Below are positions 20,975-32,097 of a stretch of DNA of 64,000 bases, in pieces. The notes beneath the pieces are model-generated. The model was given only the letters and a program-made list of their open reading frames with translations, was not told the DNA's origin and made no database searches. This stretch comes from Mastigamoeba balamuthi (taxonomy: Eukaryota > Evosea > Mastigamoebida > Mastigamoebidae), in the NCBI GenBank assembly GCA_902651635.1, contig CACRSC010001923.1, forward strand, positions 1,012,195 through 1,076,194, in the 5' to 3' direction. The position numbers and the translations under genes are program-made. Position 1 is the first letter of the stretch, and every line of letters starts with the position of its first letter.

Positions 20975-23281
20975 TTATTGTGCAGCCTCTGTTCCCTCAA
21001 GTGTCGCTGGTCCGGCGTGAGATATGACCTCGAGCTGAACGGCTGACTTGTTCCCCGACTCTTGTTTGCCTCTAGCTCTGCGGCGCCGCACGAGCAAGCC
21101 AAGCGGAACGCCGACAGCGGCCGCGCATCCAGCAGCACCGCCGGCCGCAAGGCCAGCGATCATTGCTGTGTGGCGGGTCCCACCGCCGCTGTTGGCTGCG
21201 GCTCTCCACAGGCAGCTGCCCTTGTCCTCGTGCGCGTCCCCAGTGGAGCGCAGCAGCGTGCAGAACATCCTGTGTGGGCTCTGCCCATCGGCCAGCATGT
21301 ATCCGTGGCACCCTTTGGCCTTTTCGCACATCATCGAGCATTCGCCCTCGGAGCCCACCGATGTCCGCTGCTCCAGAATCGAAGCGGACGCACCGGTGGC
21401 GGCGGAGCACTCGATTGTGCCCGAGCAGGTCCCGGGCCAGTCTCCAGCGGGCACGGGCGTCCGGTTGCTCTTCAGGTCGCAGTTGTGGGCCCCAGGGATG
21501 TCCGTCTCGGTGAACACGAAGCCAAGACACCCCGGCGTCCTCCTGCAGAGCTGCGCACACTCGGCGTCTCCGCCAAGCACTGTCGTTGACAGAAGAACGG
21601 GGCCCTCGATGAAAGTGCCGGGCTGGCAGAACAGGCTGGAGACGCACAACGAACCCGGGACCAGGTTCTGGAGGGCGATCGAGGCGTTGTACAGCGTGCA
21701 GCGGTAAGAGTACGGGGCAATCGGGGACACAGACCACGCAGCACACGAGTTGTTTGCTCTGCACAGCCTTGCGCAGTCGTCGTCGGCACCCATGACACTG
21801 GTGACGAGCATTGGCGATGGGGCCCTGTCCACCTCGACACCCGGTTCGCATTGCGGAGTGCCCGAGCAGCTATGCGCCTCCGATAACGTGGACTCCACAG
21901 TAGTCAGCAGCTGGCACGTCTGCGACCACAGGGGCTCTCCATCCGGTTGTCGGACCACGTATCCGGCGCAGTTGGGGCGAGAGAGGCACCTTGAAGAGCA
22001 CTCGTCGTCGCCGCCCCTCGCAGACGACTCCTGATACCCCTGGCCCTTGAGGAGAGTCCGCGAAAAGCACTTCTGCTTTGCTGCGCACCGAGCAGATGCG
22101 GATCGTGCCTCCGTGGCCTTCTCTGTCAGCGAGTATCTCAACCAGCATCGCTGCACAGAGGGCGAGCCCCCGAGGTCAACCACCCAAGCACGGCAGTACG
22201 ACGTGCTGCGGCAGAGAGCTGCGCACTCGGCGTCGCCTGCGCCGATGACCACTGGGCTGCCCGGCAGTGCGTCGTCCACGTCAAACCCCCGCGATGTCGT
22301 CGCTGCTCGGCATTGCAGGCGGCTCGTGCACGCGCCCGACGAAGTGGGCTCGCCTGAGACACTCCCTGTCCACAGCTTGCACGTTGGACGCGCGATCGAG
22401 CTGGAGGCCTCGACGCTGAATGCCGTGCAGCCAGAGCGCCGGACGCACTCTGCAGCGCACGATGCGTCGTCGCTGGTGGGCATCGCAGGGGCCTCTGGCA
22501 GTGGACTTGTCCCGGCTCTGACAGCAGTACCGGCTTCGCAGAGAAGATTGGCGGTGCAGGAGCTATTGGAGTGTTCTAGTGCACCGGACGCCCGAGTTGC
22601 TAAGTCGCACCAGTGCCGGACGACGTCCGCGGAGGACACCCGGGCAACGTACGCCACACAACCGCTCCGAGCTCTGCAGTACGCGCCGCACTCGGCCTCC
22701 CCACCACCGCTTGTGTTCACAACGCCGTTGGTGACCAGCACTGCCGGCACTGAGCCCGCCCTGCACCGCGTCTGGGCAGAGCAGCGCGTCCGGTCGGGCG
22801 CCGCGGTGGCCTCGTTCACCCTGGCATAGAGGTAACACCACGCTGGGTCGCCCTGGTCCTCGCCCACGATCGAAGAGAAGCCCACACAGCCCCCGCTGGC
22901 CATGCAGGCGGCGCTGCAGCCCGCTGGCCCCTGGGGGACGAGCGAGGGCTGCCGGTCCATCTCGTCGACGTCGCTGTAGCGCGTGGCCGACAGACAGGGC
23001 AGCAGTGCACCGCAGGCGGGCTGCCACGAGCACGGGGATTGTAGGGAGGACGCGGACTCTGTGGTCACGCAGCCCCTGTAGCCCACAGACCAGCTGTCGC
23101 ACTGAGGCGACGAGGCGCAGATGTTCCAGCAGAGGGTCGCGTTCAGGGCCCACAGGTACTGCGTGACGCCGGAGCCCATCCAGCAGCTCCCTTCCGTGCA
23201 CACGTCCGCTGCACAGATCACAAGAGGGAGCAGCGAGAGCGCGAGCAATGGGAGCGCCCAGTGTACGGCAGATGGGTTCAT
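20975..23281 (-). CDS. PAN/apple-repeat type I membrane protein
   Basis: An intronless frame of 768 residues. Residues 1-24 are a signal peptide ending near VICA. The ectodomain is about nine cysteine-patterned repeats of roughly 75 residues, with recurring C-x3-C spacings and motifs such as ECSSRCLSRPNCAGYVV, DCARLCRANNSCAAW and ECAQLCRRTPGCLGFV, typical of PAN/apple domains that bind sugars or proteins. Near residues 708-733 a hydrophobic Ala/Gly/Val segment followed by RRRRARGK is the membrane anchor with its stop-transfer signal, leaving a short cytosolic tail. A surface adhesion or recognition role is likely. Tandem repeats arose by internal duplication. Convergent with the AIG1-like gene. 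Confidence 0.8.
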   Translation of the reverse strand: MNPSAVHWALPLLALSLLPLVICAADVCTEGSCWMGSGVTQYLWALNATLCWNICASSPQCDSWSVGYRGCVTTESASSLQSPCSWQPACGALLPCLSATRYSDVDEMDRQPSLVPQGPAGCSAACMASGGCVGFSSIVGEDQGDPAWCYLYARVNEATAAPDRTRCSAQTRCRAGSVPAVLVTNGVVNTSGGGEAECGAYCRARSGCVAYVARVSSADVVRHWCDLATRASGALEHSNSSCTANLLCEAGTAVRAGTSPLPEAPAMPTSDDASCAAECVRRSGCTAFSVEASSSIARPTCKLWTGSVSGEPTSSGACTSRLQCRAATTSRGFDVDDALPGSPVVIGAGDAECAALCRSTSYCRAWVVDLGGSPSVQRCWLRYSLTEKATEARSASARCAAKQKCFSRTLLKGQGYQESSARGGDDECSSRCLSRPNCAGYVVRQPDGEPLWSQTCQLLTTVESTLSEAHSCSGTPQCEPGVEVDRAPSPMLVTSVMGADDDCARLCRANNSCAAWSVSPIAPYSYRCTLYNASIALQNLVPGSLCVSSLFCQPGTFIEGPVLLSTTVLGGDAECAQLCRRTPGCLGFVFTETDIPGAHNCDLKSNRTPVPAGDWPGTCSGTIECSAATGASASILEQRTSVGSEGECSMMCEKAKGCHGYMLADGQSPHRMFCTLLRSTGDAHEDKGSCLWRAAANSGGGTRHTAMIAGLAAGGAAGCAAAVGVPLGLLVRRRRARGKQESGNKSAVQLEVISHAGPATLEGTEAAQ

Positions 23282-23881
23282 TGTATTCAGGGCGTAAAAA
23301 GAGTGGGGGCAAATCCTAAAGGGGGGCTGCTAGTGCCCTTGCGTGTGCGACAGGCTGTGCGCGGACACCTCGGAAGCATCAACACCCTGCCGATGTTGAG
23401 AAATCTGGAGTGAAATGATGCTCTGTTTGGTCATATGTGTTTGCACTGGTCCAGACGAATGCCACTTTTTCTCCGCCGAGGGCCTTATCCGGTGACTCTT
23501 CGATGGCTGGAAGTAAGCCTATTGGAGTGTAAGTGATGCCGTATAGCTGTAGTTCACACAACGGGCACAAAATAGGTCAAAAATAGCTGTCAAGCGAGAT
23601 GTCTTGCCGACTGTGCCGGATGTAACAACGGCACACACGACGGCGTACTTGTCTCACGCGGGGCAAACACAATTTGTAGTCGCCACACTTGACAGTCAGA
23701 TCTCTGGCTTGAAAGCCCCTCGTCTGATTTCTGGATATGGTGGCCCTGTGTTGATTGAATCAACAGTTGGGGCCTTGATGTTCGTGGCTGGAAGAAGATT
23801 CGCTGTGGCGTGTTGGGGGAGAGAGAGCGAGGAAAGGAGATGCCTGAGAGCTCGGGCGCGTACGAGGCACGGCCCCCTCGG
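23282..23881. other. Intergenic region
   Basis: It holds the promoter side of the PAN-repeat gene and the left edge of the duplicated three-gene block. A minus-strand frame at 23379-23570 has no recognisable family. Confidence 0.4.
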
Positions 23882-24896
23882 TCAGGGCGAGGGGTCACCG
23901 CGGAGGGCCATGTCCAGGGCTCGTATCCTCGCGAGCTGGTCTGTCTGCAGCGCCTGGAGCGCCCGAATCTGGCGCACAATCTCCTCTCGGTCCTCGCGAG
24001 CCTCTGGGGTCTGCTCCGCCACGACAGCCTCTGGCGTGCTCTGCTGCTCGGCCCCCTCAGCCCCACGCGTGCTCTCCCCGTCCTCCTGGGCGACGCCCAC
24101 TGCAAACCTCGGGGCGCTGTCCTTCCACTTGAGGGTGCGGGGTACGGGGACGTAGTTGGACTTGGCGTGCAGCATCAGGGGCTCCGTGGCCACCCGTGCG
24201 AGCTCCGAGCCGTCGCTGCCGGCCAGGCGGAACACCACGACGACGCGCCCGCCCAGGTGCAGCCGCGACGAGTTGCAGTACCTGCAGCCCCCGCGCCGAG
24301 GCGCCAGTCACGCGACTAATCAAACAAACGTCCAGAACGCCGTACGATATGCACCGGGGGAACCGAAAGACCCGGTAGCCTGCAAGGGCCCCGGCGCTCT
24401 CGGTCATCTCGGGCGACACGTGCACGATCTGCCTGCGCCGGGGGGCACAGCAGCGCACACAGGGCTCGAGCGCTGAGCGACGCCGGTCGGCCGATTAAGC
24501 AGAGGGAATTTTGGAGGTCACATAGGGGACCAAAAAGAGAAAAAAGACGGCACGGGGGGCGCACGTGGCTGGCCCTCGCTCCCCTCGAGGTGCACCCGGG
24601 ACCGGACACCCGCTTCGCGCACCGCCTCGCTCTCCAGGCCGCGCTCGGACATCCAGTCCGGCCGCACGAGGCAGACGATCTGTTTTTTGCGGAGAGCAAA
24701 ATATGCGCCCCGGATTAGTCGAAGGACTGTACGAACGGGTCTCCAGTCGCAGAATCGCAGACGTGCCGAGAGCGGGCGCCGCCTGGAGGGAGTGCACGGC
24801 GCGGCGCACCTCGAAAGGCCTGCCTCGGGCAATGTTGACCTCAGAGACTCGCAGCATCACTTCTGTCTGTGGTCCAGTCGACGGTAATTCCGCCAT
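23882..24896 (-). CDS. COE/EBF-like DNA-binding family, copy 2 (type alpha)
   Basis: Exons 24896-24810, 24679-24565, 24472-24346 and 24281-23882 give 242 residues with all joins in frame. Exon 1 carries LRVSEVNIARGRPFE, exon 2 the strand IVCLVRPDWM and a helix GLESEAVREAGVRSRVHLEG, exon 3 the knuckle PCVRCCAPRRRQ and RVFRFPRCIS, and exon 4 YCNSSRLHLGGRVVVVFRL followed by SELARVATEPLMLHAKSN. A variable acidic linker leads to a leucine-rich helix (IRALQALQTDQLARIRALD) that could mediate pairing. Similarity to the COE zinc-knuckle region is discussed in the findings; a transcription factor role is inferred. Its closest relative is the copy at 29267. Confidence 0.75.
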
Positions 24897-25400
24897 TGCG
24901 AACCGGCAGAGCGGGTCGGCGACAGCTCGGCACTCTCTGGCGGTGGAGGCTTCTGTATAGGGTGGTCTCCTTCCTGATTTACCGCCAGGGTTAACAAGTG
25001 CGGTGGGATGAAAAAAACGCCCACACAGGATACCAAAAACAGTCTCCGATGCGGAAATCAACGATCGGATCTAGACCGAAATCGATTGGCAGCCCATTTG
25101 AAACGTGGGCGAAATGCGCCCGCGAGTTCACGAGGACAACAATTCCCAACCGAACACCTTGCATACAGTTCTCATCCCTTTTTTTTCGGTTGCAGGACCA
25201 CCCTGACAGTCCTCAGTATTTATGGCCCCTGAAATCGTTTGATAGACCGAGAGGAACTCAGAGCCCTAGGTAATGTACGATTTTTCGGAACAACTGTTGG
25301 TACTGCGATGCAACAGGCTCACGAGATGACGCAAATAGCTTCTCTTTTGACTCGAAACTCTCGGTCAATTCAAATGCCAATACAGCTGAAATGATCGCCA
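24897..25400. other. Intergenic spacer in the duplicated block
   Basis: This is the promoter side of copy 2. About 24990-25100 is related to 30380-30475 (shared GGATACCAAAAAC and CGATCGGATCT), as expected for the block duplication. No gene is seen. Confidence 0.5.
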
Positions 25401-26434
25401 CTACATACTGTTGAGGGCCACGTTCAGCAACCGAATCCTCTCGAGCTGTTTTTCTTGGAGAACCTGCAGCGCTCGGATTTGAAGCACGAGGGCCTCCTGC
25501 TCCACGTCTTGCGTGAGTTCTCCAATACAGCACATGGACTCTGGAGGAGTCTTCTGCTGGACCTCCTGCAGAGCCTCGTGCTGCAGCATGGGGGGTGTGC
25601 TGTCGTGGGGCCCGTCGGAGGCTCTCGGAATGCTGTCCATCCACTTGAGGTTCCGGGGCACGGGGACGTAGCTCGTCTTGGCGTGCAGCACCAACGGCTC
25701 CGTCGTGGCTCGCGCGAGCTCCAGCCCCTCGCTATTGACGATCCGGAACACAATGACCACGCGCCCGCCAAGGTGAAGCCGAGACGAGTTGCAGTACCTG
25801 GTAAGCAGAGCGTGCTCAGTCAGGTTCACATTTTCGGCAATCGAGCCAATCTTGGTGGAGACGCACGAAAAGCAGCTAGAAAACCGGAAGATGCGAAACC
25901 CGGGTTGGGCCTCGGAACCACTTATCTCGGTCATCTCGGGCGACACGAAGATGTTCTGACGGTGCCGCGGTGCGCAGCAGCGGGGGCAAGGCTCCAGCGC
26001 TGTTTAACAGTCGCCGAATAAGGCGTCAGAAACCCGGAGGTATGACAGGAATAAAGGCCTAAGAATCAAAAAATGGCATGGCGGGCGCACGGGACTTGTC
26101 TGGGGAGCCCTCGCGGTACGCCTGGGCCCTGACGCCAGCGATGCGTATGCTCTCGCGCTCCAGGCGGTTGGCTGCCATCCACTCGGTCCGCGCAATGCAA
26201 ACGACCTTTTGCGATTGGGAAAAAGAAATGTGAGGTGAATGCAGAAGCCGACCAGAGGACGGGCCCGTGAGCCAGCAACCTCGGCGCAGCTGCTGAAGCG
26301 GAAAAGAGAGGGGGATATGTGGCAGAGAGTGGTGAGGCAGTGCGCACCTCGAAGGGCCTGCATCTGTTGACGCTGGGCGAGGAAACGCGCAGGAAGACAG
26401 GGGACTGGGGCCCCGGGCTGAATACGTCGGCCAT
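25401..26434 (-). CDS. COE/EBF-like DNA-binding family, copy 3 (type beta)
   Basis: Exons 26434-26348, 26205-26091, 25999-25867 and 25797-25401 give 243 residues in frame. Landmarks: FLRVSSPSVNRCRPFE, VVCIARTEWM, the knuckle PCPRCCAPRHRQN, RIFRFSSCFS joined to YCNSSRLHLGG, then ELARATTEPLVLHAKTS and PRNLKWMD. The Pro/Gln-rich linker and a C-terminal helix (IRALQVLQEKQLERIRLLN) follow. Exons 1 to 3 have the same lengths (87, 115, 133 nt) as copies 6 and 7. The best match is the copy at 31138, its partner in the block duplication. Confidence 0.75.
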
Positions 26435-27214
26435 TGAGTTCCAGGGAAGCGCTGGACTGTGGTCTGCGGGATCAGCGGAAGCGCTGCTGCACGTTCTCTT
26501 GGCGGTGTGCGGGGGAAGACAGCAAGTGACCAACGAGGCTGACACCCGCACAGGCTGAAGTTAAAACAATGAAGTTCAAATCGGCAAAACTGTGCGGGTC
26601 TCGGGTCGTGCTTCTGGACGAACTTCCTTCCTTTTGCCGCATCGAAGTGCACCATTCGTGTATGTTTCTTGTCTCGCCCTCCAAAGACAGGCGACCTCTG
26701 ACGCTCAGCGGGAGATTGAGATCGTTTCACACAATGCTACGTGCCACTGACGCCGCGCGGGCGCTGATGCAGTCGGCTGTGACCCTGTTTGGTCACAAAA
26801 TTCGGAGCGGACCAATTTTGGCAGCCAACCCACTCGGTATTGTCCATTGTCCGTTATTGCATTTCCTCCGAGGTTCGCCGCGTTTTCATCTCGTCGATAC
26901 GCACTCCGCCGGATGTTGTGTGAATCCTTGGGCATTCGGTCATCGCGCTGAATACATCGCGCTGGAGCACCTCCGTCCCCAGGTACTCGCTCAGCCTTGC
27001 GCACGGGACTCGTCTTTATCGGACGAAAGTGTGACCCATCGAGTTTTCCTGTTCTTTAGCAACGAGATGCTCTTACCAGGCAGGTTAACTGCCCGTTTGC
27101 GAACGTATGTCCTGCACCCTTAACGCGGTGTGCGCGGGGAGTATGCCCCCCTCCCCCAAAAGTAGTAACGCAGTTAGAAGATGCCTGAGTCGAAAGAGAA
27201 TGTCCCCTTCTCTC
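26435..27214. other. Intergenic spacer in the duplicated block
   Basis: Sequence at 26560-26900 is clearly related to 32390-32690 (for example TTTTGCCGCATCGAAGTGCA in both, and TTGTCCATTGTCCG at 26840). It is the promoter side of copy 3. No gene is seen. Confidence 0.5.
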
Positions 27215-28272
27215 TTATTTCAAGCTGTGCAGTCGATTGAGGGCGTCGTTCAGCGCCCGGATCCTCTCAAGTTGGTGTGCCTGGAGCACCTGCAGTGCTC
27301 CGATTTGAAGTAGGAGGTCTTCTTGCTCGCCCCGATTATCTCGAGAACTGCCCGTTGACTCTGGAAGCGAACTGGCCTGGTCCTCTGTCTGTGCCAGCTT
27401 TCTGGCACTGCCGTGCGAGGCGGCGTCCTCACCATCGCCGTCATCCGACGTGCTGTCTTTCCACTTGAGGGTCCGCGGGGAAGGCATATAGCTCGTCTTG
27501 GCGTGCAGCACCACCGGGGCCGTCGCGGGCCTCGCGAGCTCCAGCCCCTCGCTGCTCACGATGCGAAACACGATGACCACGCGCCCTCCCAGATGCAGCC
27601 GCGATGAGTTGCAGTACCTGCGCCACGTGGCACTTGTTGTCAGGCACCGGCGTTGCTTGGTGATAAAAAGCGCGCCGTACGACAGACACCGGGAAAACTG
27701 GAAGACGCGGTACCCGCGCGGCTCCTCGGAGGCTGCCACCTCGACCATCGCAGGTGTCACACAGACGTTCTGGCGGTGCCTCGGGGCACAGCATCGCGCG
27801 CAGGGCTCGAGCGCTGGCGCCAGCAAAACGCATTGTCAGAACCAAAGGCGGGGGGAAGAAGGGGCAAAAACGAGGGGTGAGTTGTTAACGAGGACAGAGG
27901 GCAGGAAGGACTCACGTCGTCTCCTCTCCGATCCCTCGCGGTGCGCCTGCGCTCTTACTCCTGCGTTTCGAATGCTCTCGCGCTCAAGGCGGTTCGCTCT
28001 CATCCATTCAGCCCGCGCGAAGCAGAGAACCTGAGGAAGAAAGAAATGGGGGGTGAAAAGGGGCAGAAGTCACCGGTCGATTGCTCTCGAGGCACCGCAG
28101 GGCAGCGCCCATCGCCGCGTGCAGCGCATCGGAGGCAGTTGCGGGGAGTCAGAGGAAGGGCGGCGTGGCTCACGCGCACCTCGAAGGGCCTGCCTCTGAC
28201 GATGTTGGCAGTGGTGATGCGCAGAAAGACGTCGGGCTGTGATTCGGGATCGGGAGAGGGGGTGTGCGCCAT
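27215..28272 (-). CDS. COE/EBF-like DNA-binding family, copy 4 (type gamma)
   Basis: Exons 28272-28180, 28030-27916, 27813-27681 and 27617-27215 give 247 residues in frame. Landmarks: FLRITTANIVRGRPFE, VLCFARAEWM, knuckle PCARCCAPRHRQN, RVFQFSRCLS joined to YCNSSRLHLGG, then ELARPATAPVVLHAKTS and PRTLKWKD. The linker is rich in Asp, Ser and Ala; the terminal helix is IGALQVLQAHQLERIRALND. An in-frame ATG two codons upstream is an alternative start. It is nearest to the copy at 33167, with which it shares the first-exon sequence almost entirely. Confidence 0.75.
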
Positions 28273-29266
28273 CAGCATCGAAGCGCAGAGGCTCTGAACG
28301 CAGATCAGTTGGGGCACTCCTGTTTCTTTGGGGGGCTCTTTTGTGGGCACGGCAGGTGGCCAAGGCAGGCAGTAACCCCCCGGCTCTTCCGAGTGATAAT
28401 TGTGCAGGGTAAATCGTCATGAGACTCGTCTCTGAAGAGGAGGCCACCTTCAGACTTCCGAGACCGTGATGAGCGTCCCGGCGCTCGCCTTTCCCCACAT
28501 TGAAGAGGAAGGGATGGTGGGAACGCAGGCTAGGACACCGCTTCTTACTCTGAACCTCGCCTGCCCTTTGGCTTTTGGCTGACTGCTGCTAGTGCAGACA
28601 TTGTGCGATTCCTTGGATAGGCAAGTTAAAGACGCGATTCTTCAATACCACCTTACAATGCGCGTTTGGAGAATGACCGAACGATCTGCTTGGTGGAGGA
28701 TCAGGAATGGAGAATCCGCGCCTGAATGTATCCCTGTTTCTGATTGCAATGTTATCGGGCGTCGCAAAATTGCCACACTAAATTGGGTATGCCTTCCAGC
28801 TTCATTGAGCCGATCCATTCGGCTCGGCTAATTCCCTTGTGCCAGTGCGTAACTGCTATTCTGTGTCAGTATCTCGAATGCCTGCGAGATTTTTCGGGCC
28901 TCGGTGAGCCATCATTCTCCCCTAGAGCTTGCCACTGTGGCAATTGGTTTAGAGTGTCGCATGTGCAATTGTCCAATGCCCGTTGGTTCGACTGCCATGT
29001 TCCATTGGCTTCCGGAATACGCGGGTACACCTGCTCGCAGATACGGGGTCCTTGGTCCATGTCTTTTGATGCACTGCCTTCAATTTCGTTCCGTGAAGAA
29101 CATTGGTGGCACTTTTGACTGAGGCCTCTCTGATTCGAAAAGGTCCCCTTCGGTGTTGAATAAACAGTTGGGGTTGTGGATGGATGATGATTCGCTGTGG
29201 TGTTGTGAGAGCAGGGTTTTCTGAGAGTATGGGCGCGTTCACGCGGAGGGCGCACGACCCTTGCGG
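28273..29266. other. Spacer between the two duplicated blocks
   Basis: The left part (to about 28630) is still duplicated at 34250-34575. The right part, 28640-29150, appears specific to this position and has no recognisable gene; it lies between the block copies. Confidence 0.5.
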
Positions 29267-30277
29267 TCAGGACGTCGGACCACCTCGGAGAGCCATGTCC
29301 AGGGCTCGTATCCTCGCGAGCTGGTCTGTCTGCAGCACCTGCAGCGCCCGAATCTGGAGGAGAATGTCGTCCTGGCCCTCTCGAGCCTCGGGGGTCTCCC
29401 CCGCGCCAAGCGGCTCGGCAGACCTCTCCTGCTCGACCTCCTCTGTTCCGCGCTCGCGCTCCGCCTCCTCGGCCGCGCCCACAGCAAACCTCGGGGCGCT
29501 GTCCTTCCACTTGAAGGTGCGGGGTACGGGGACGTAGTTGGACTTAGCGTGCAGCATCAGGGGCTCCGTGGCCACCCGTGCGAGCTCCGAGCCGTCGCTG
29601 CCGGCCAGGCGGAACACCACGACGACGCGCCCGCCCAGGTGCAGCCGCGACGAGTTGCAGTACCTGCAGCCCCCGCGCCGAGGCTCAAGTCACGTGACAA
29701 ATCAAACGTCCACAGCGCCGTACGATATGCACCGCGGAAACCGAAAGGCGCGGTACCCTGCGAGGGCCTCGGCGCTCTCAGTCATCTCGGGCGCCACGTG
29801 CACGATCTGCCTGCGCCGGGGGGCACAGCAACGCACGCAGGGAGCGAGCGCTAAACAAACACAGTCGACAGATTCAATAAGAAACAGGGTGGTGGGAAAT
29901 TTGGGGGTCACAAGGACCCAAAAAAAGAAAAAAGGTCGACACGGGAGCGCACGTGGCTGGTCCTCGCACCCCTCGAGGTGCACCCGAGACCGGACACCCG
30001 CTTCGCGCACCGCCTCGCTCTCCAGGCCGCGCTCGGACATCCAGTCCGGCCGCACGAGGCAGACGATCTGATTTTGGCGGAGAGCAAAATATGCGCCCCG
30101 GATTAGTCGAAAGACTGTACGAACGGGTCTCGCGTCGCAGAATCGCATGCCGTGAGCGGGCGACCTGGGAGAGTACACCACACGGCGCGCCTCGAATGGT
30201 TTGCCCCGGGGGATAATGACCGCTGAGACTCGCAGCACCACATCTTCCTGAGGTCCAGACGAGGGAATTTCCGCCAT
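29267..30277 (-). CDS. COE/EBF-like DNA-binding family, copy 5 (type alpha)
   Basis: Exons 30277-30191, 30067-29953, 29850-29724 and 29663-29267 give 241 residues in frame. Landmarks: LRVSAVIIPRGKPFE, IVCLVRPDWM, knuckle PCVRCCAPRRRQ, RAFRFPRCIS joined to YCNSSRLHLGG, ELARVATEPLMLHAKSN. The first intron begins GCGCGC where every other copy has GTGCGC or GTGAGA, so it is either a GC-AG intron or an early sign of decay. The Glu-rich linker and terminal helix are intact. It is the partner of copy 2. Confidence 0.7.
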
Positions 30278-31137
30278 TGTGAATCGGCCGAGTGGATCTG
30301 CCGATAGCTCGACACTCTTTGGTTGTGAGGAGGTGCCCTCAGAGACCGTCTCCGGCCTGTTTACCGCCAGGTGCAACAAGTCTCGGTATTAAAACGCACA
30401 AAGGATACCAAAAACTGACGCCGATGTGGAAATCAGCGATCGGATCTGGACTGAAATCGAGACCATCTCCTGAGGCCGAATTCGCAAGTACCAAACCCCA
30501 CCCGCTTTGCGTAAAGAACTGAAATTGAGCTTCCGTTGTTCCGTGGGCTTAGTGTGCTGCAGATGATATCGGAGATCAGAATTACATCACTTCAGTCGAA
30601 AGGTTGACCCTTATTTTGCTACAACAGGATGCTCTCGCATAATGACTGTGTAACAGGTCGTGTGTGACCTCAGGTCTGTGTCCTGACGTCGGGATATTCT
30701 GTCAGCGTGCGAATATCCCCCGGCTAAGGATTTCCGAGCAGAACCGCGTCATCAAGAAATCCTACGGACCCTCGTCTCGAGTCAACTCATACTGCGGAGA
30801 TTCTCGCGAGACAATTGGTCACGGACGGCGAATGACCTCGCAGAGCTTCGCCTGGACTTATTCACTTCTTTATTCCTTTCCTTTCATTCAAGCCTCAGAC
30901 ACAAAGCCTCCCCTCTCTTCTTTCCTAGCCTCAGACACACCCCCAAGACATCAAGACCAAACCAAGCCTTTATTTCCTCGCGGGCATCGCCCGTCACAAC
31001 GTGTGCAAGCCGCCCTATTACAACTGATTGGCACCGACGCATTCTGCAGCCTGGGGGTGATACCGTGCAGAGGGCAAGCCAAAAGCTCGGGATTGAACAA
31101 AAATACCTTCAAGATCATATACATTGCAGAGTACATA
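30278..31137. other. Intergenic spacer in the duplicated block
   Basis: The left 200 bp resemble the spacer after copy 2. The remainder, including a pyrimidine-rich run near 30870-30960, has no recognisable gene. Confidence 0.45.
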
Positions 31138-32097
31138 CTATATTCTGTTGAGGGCAGCGTTCAGGAACCGAATTCTCTCGAGCTGCTTTTCTTGGAGAAC
31201 CTGCAACGCGCGGATTTGAAGCAGAATGGCCTCCTTCTCCAACCTCTCTCCTGAGTGATCACCGAAGCAGAACACGGACTGCGGGGGAGTCTTCTCCTGG
31301 ACGTCCTGTGTGGCCTCCTGCTGCATTTTGGGCGTGTTGTCTTCCGAGGCATCGGAGGCTCCGGGAATGCTGTCCTTCCACTTGAGATTCTTGGGCACGG
31401 GGAGGTAGCTCGTCTTGGCGTGCAGCACCACCGGCTCAGACGCGGCTCGCGCGAGCTCCAGCCCCTCGCTGCTAACGACTCGGAACACAATGACTACGCG
31501 CCCTCCAAGGTGAAGCCGAGACGAGTTGCAGTACCTGTAATAGACTAAATCAGGCGCAGACACACTCTCCGAATGCAGGGCGCGGGACATACGAGAAGCA
31601 GCGAGAAAAACGAAAGACGCGGAGCCCTGGTTGGGCCTCGGAATCACTTTCCTCGGTCATCTCTGGTGATACGAGAATGTTCTGTCTGTGCCGCGGTGCG
31701 CAGCAGCGTGGGCAGGGCTCCAGAGCTGTTGCGTTTGTGGTGTCAAATACCCGAGAATGAACAACGGGCAGGCGTACGAGACTTGATTTGGGAGCCCTCG
31801 CGGTACGCCTGAGCCCTGACACCAGCATTGCGTATGCTCTCGTGCTCCAGGTGGTTGGTCGCCATCCACTCCGTCCGTACTATGCAAACGACCTATTTGC
31901 GGGATGACTCAGCTACTGGGTGCTGTGGACCGACCAACCAAAACAGGCCCGGGGGTCAACGAGCCCCGCGCCCCACACGCACACTTTGGCGGAGATAGAG
32001 GGTGGCGCACCTCGAAGGGCCTGCATCTGTTGACGCTGGGCGAGGAAACGTGCAGCAAGATCGGGGACTGTGGTCCAGGACTGCGATATTGTGCCAT
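31138..32097 (-). CDS. COE/EBF-like DNA-binding family, copy 6 (type beta)
   Basis: Exons 32097-32011, 31892-31778, 31725-31593 and 31534-31138 give 243 residues in frame. Landmarks: LLHVSSPSVNRCRPFE, VVCIVRTEWM, knuckle PCPRCCAPRHRQN, RVFRFSRCFS joined to YCNSSRLHLGG, ELARAASEPVVLHAKTS, and PKNLKWKD. The linker is rich in Glu, Gln and Pro; the terminal helix is IRALQVLQEKQLERIRFLN. Exon lengths equal those of copy 3 exactly (87, 115, 133, 397 nt), which confirms the pairing of the two blocks. Confidence 0.75.

Larger units (their letters stand above)
23770..28630. repeat. Left unit of a tandem three-gene segmental duplication
   Basis: Genes at 23882, 25401 and 27215 and the DNA between them reappear in the same order at 29267, 31138 and 33167. 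Offsets are 5385, 5737 and 5952 bp. Flanks also match: sequence before the first gene at 23770-23830 resembles 29160-29230, and the tail around GTGCGATTCCTTGGATA at about 28600 resembles that at about 34555. Confidence 0.85.
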
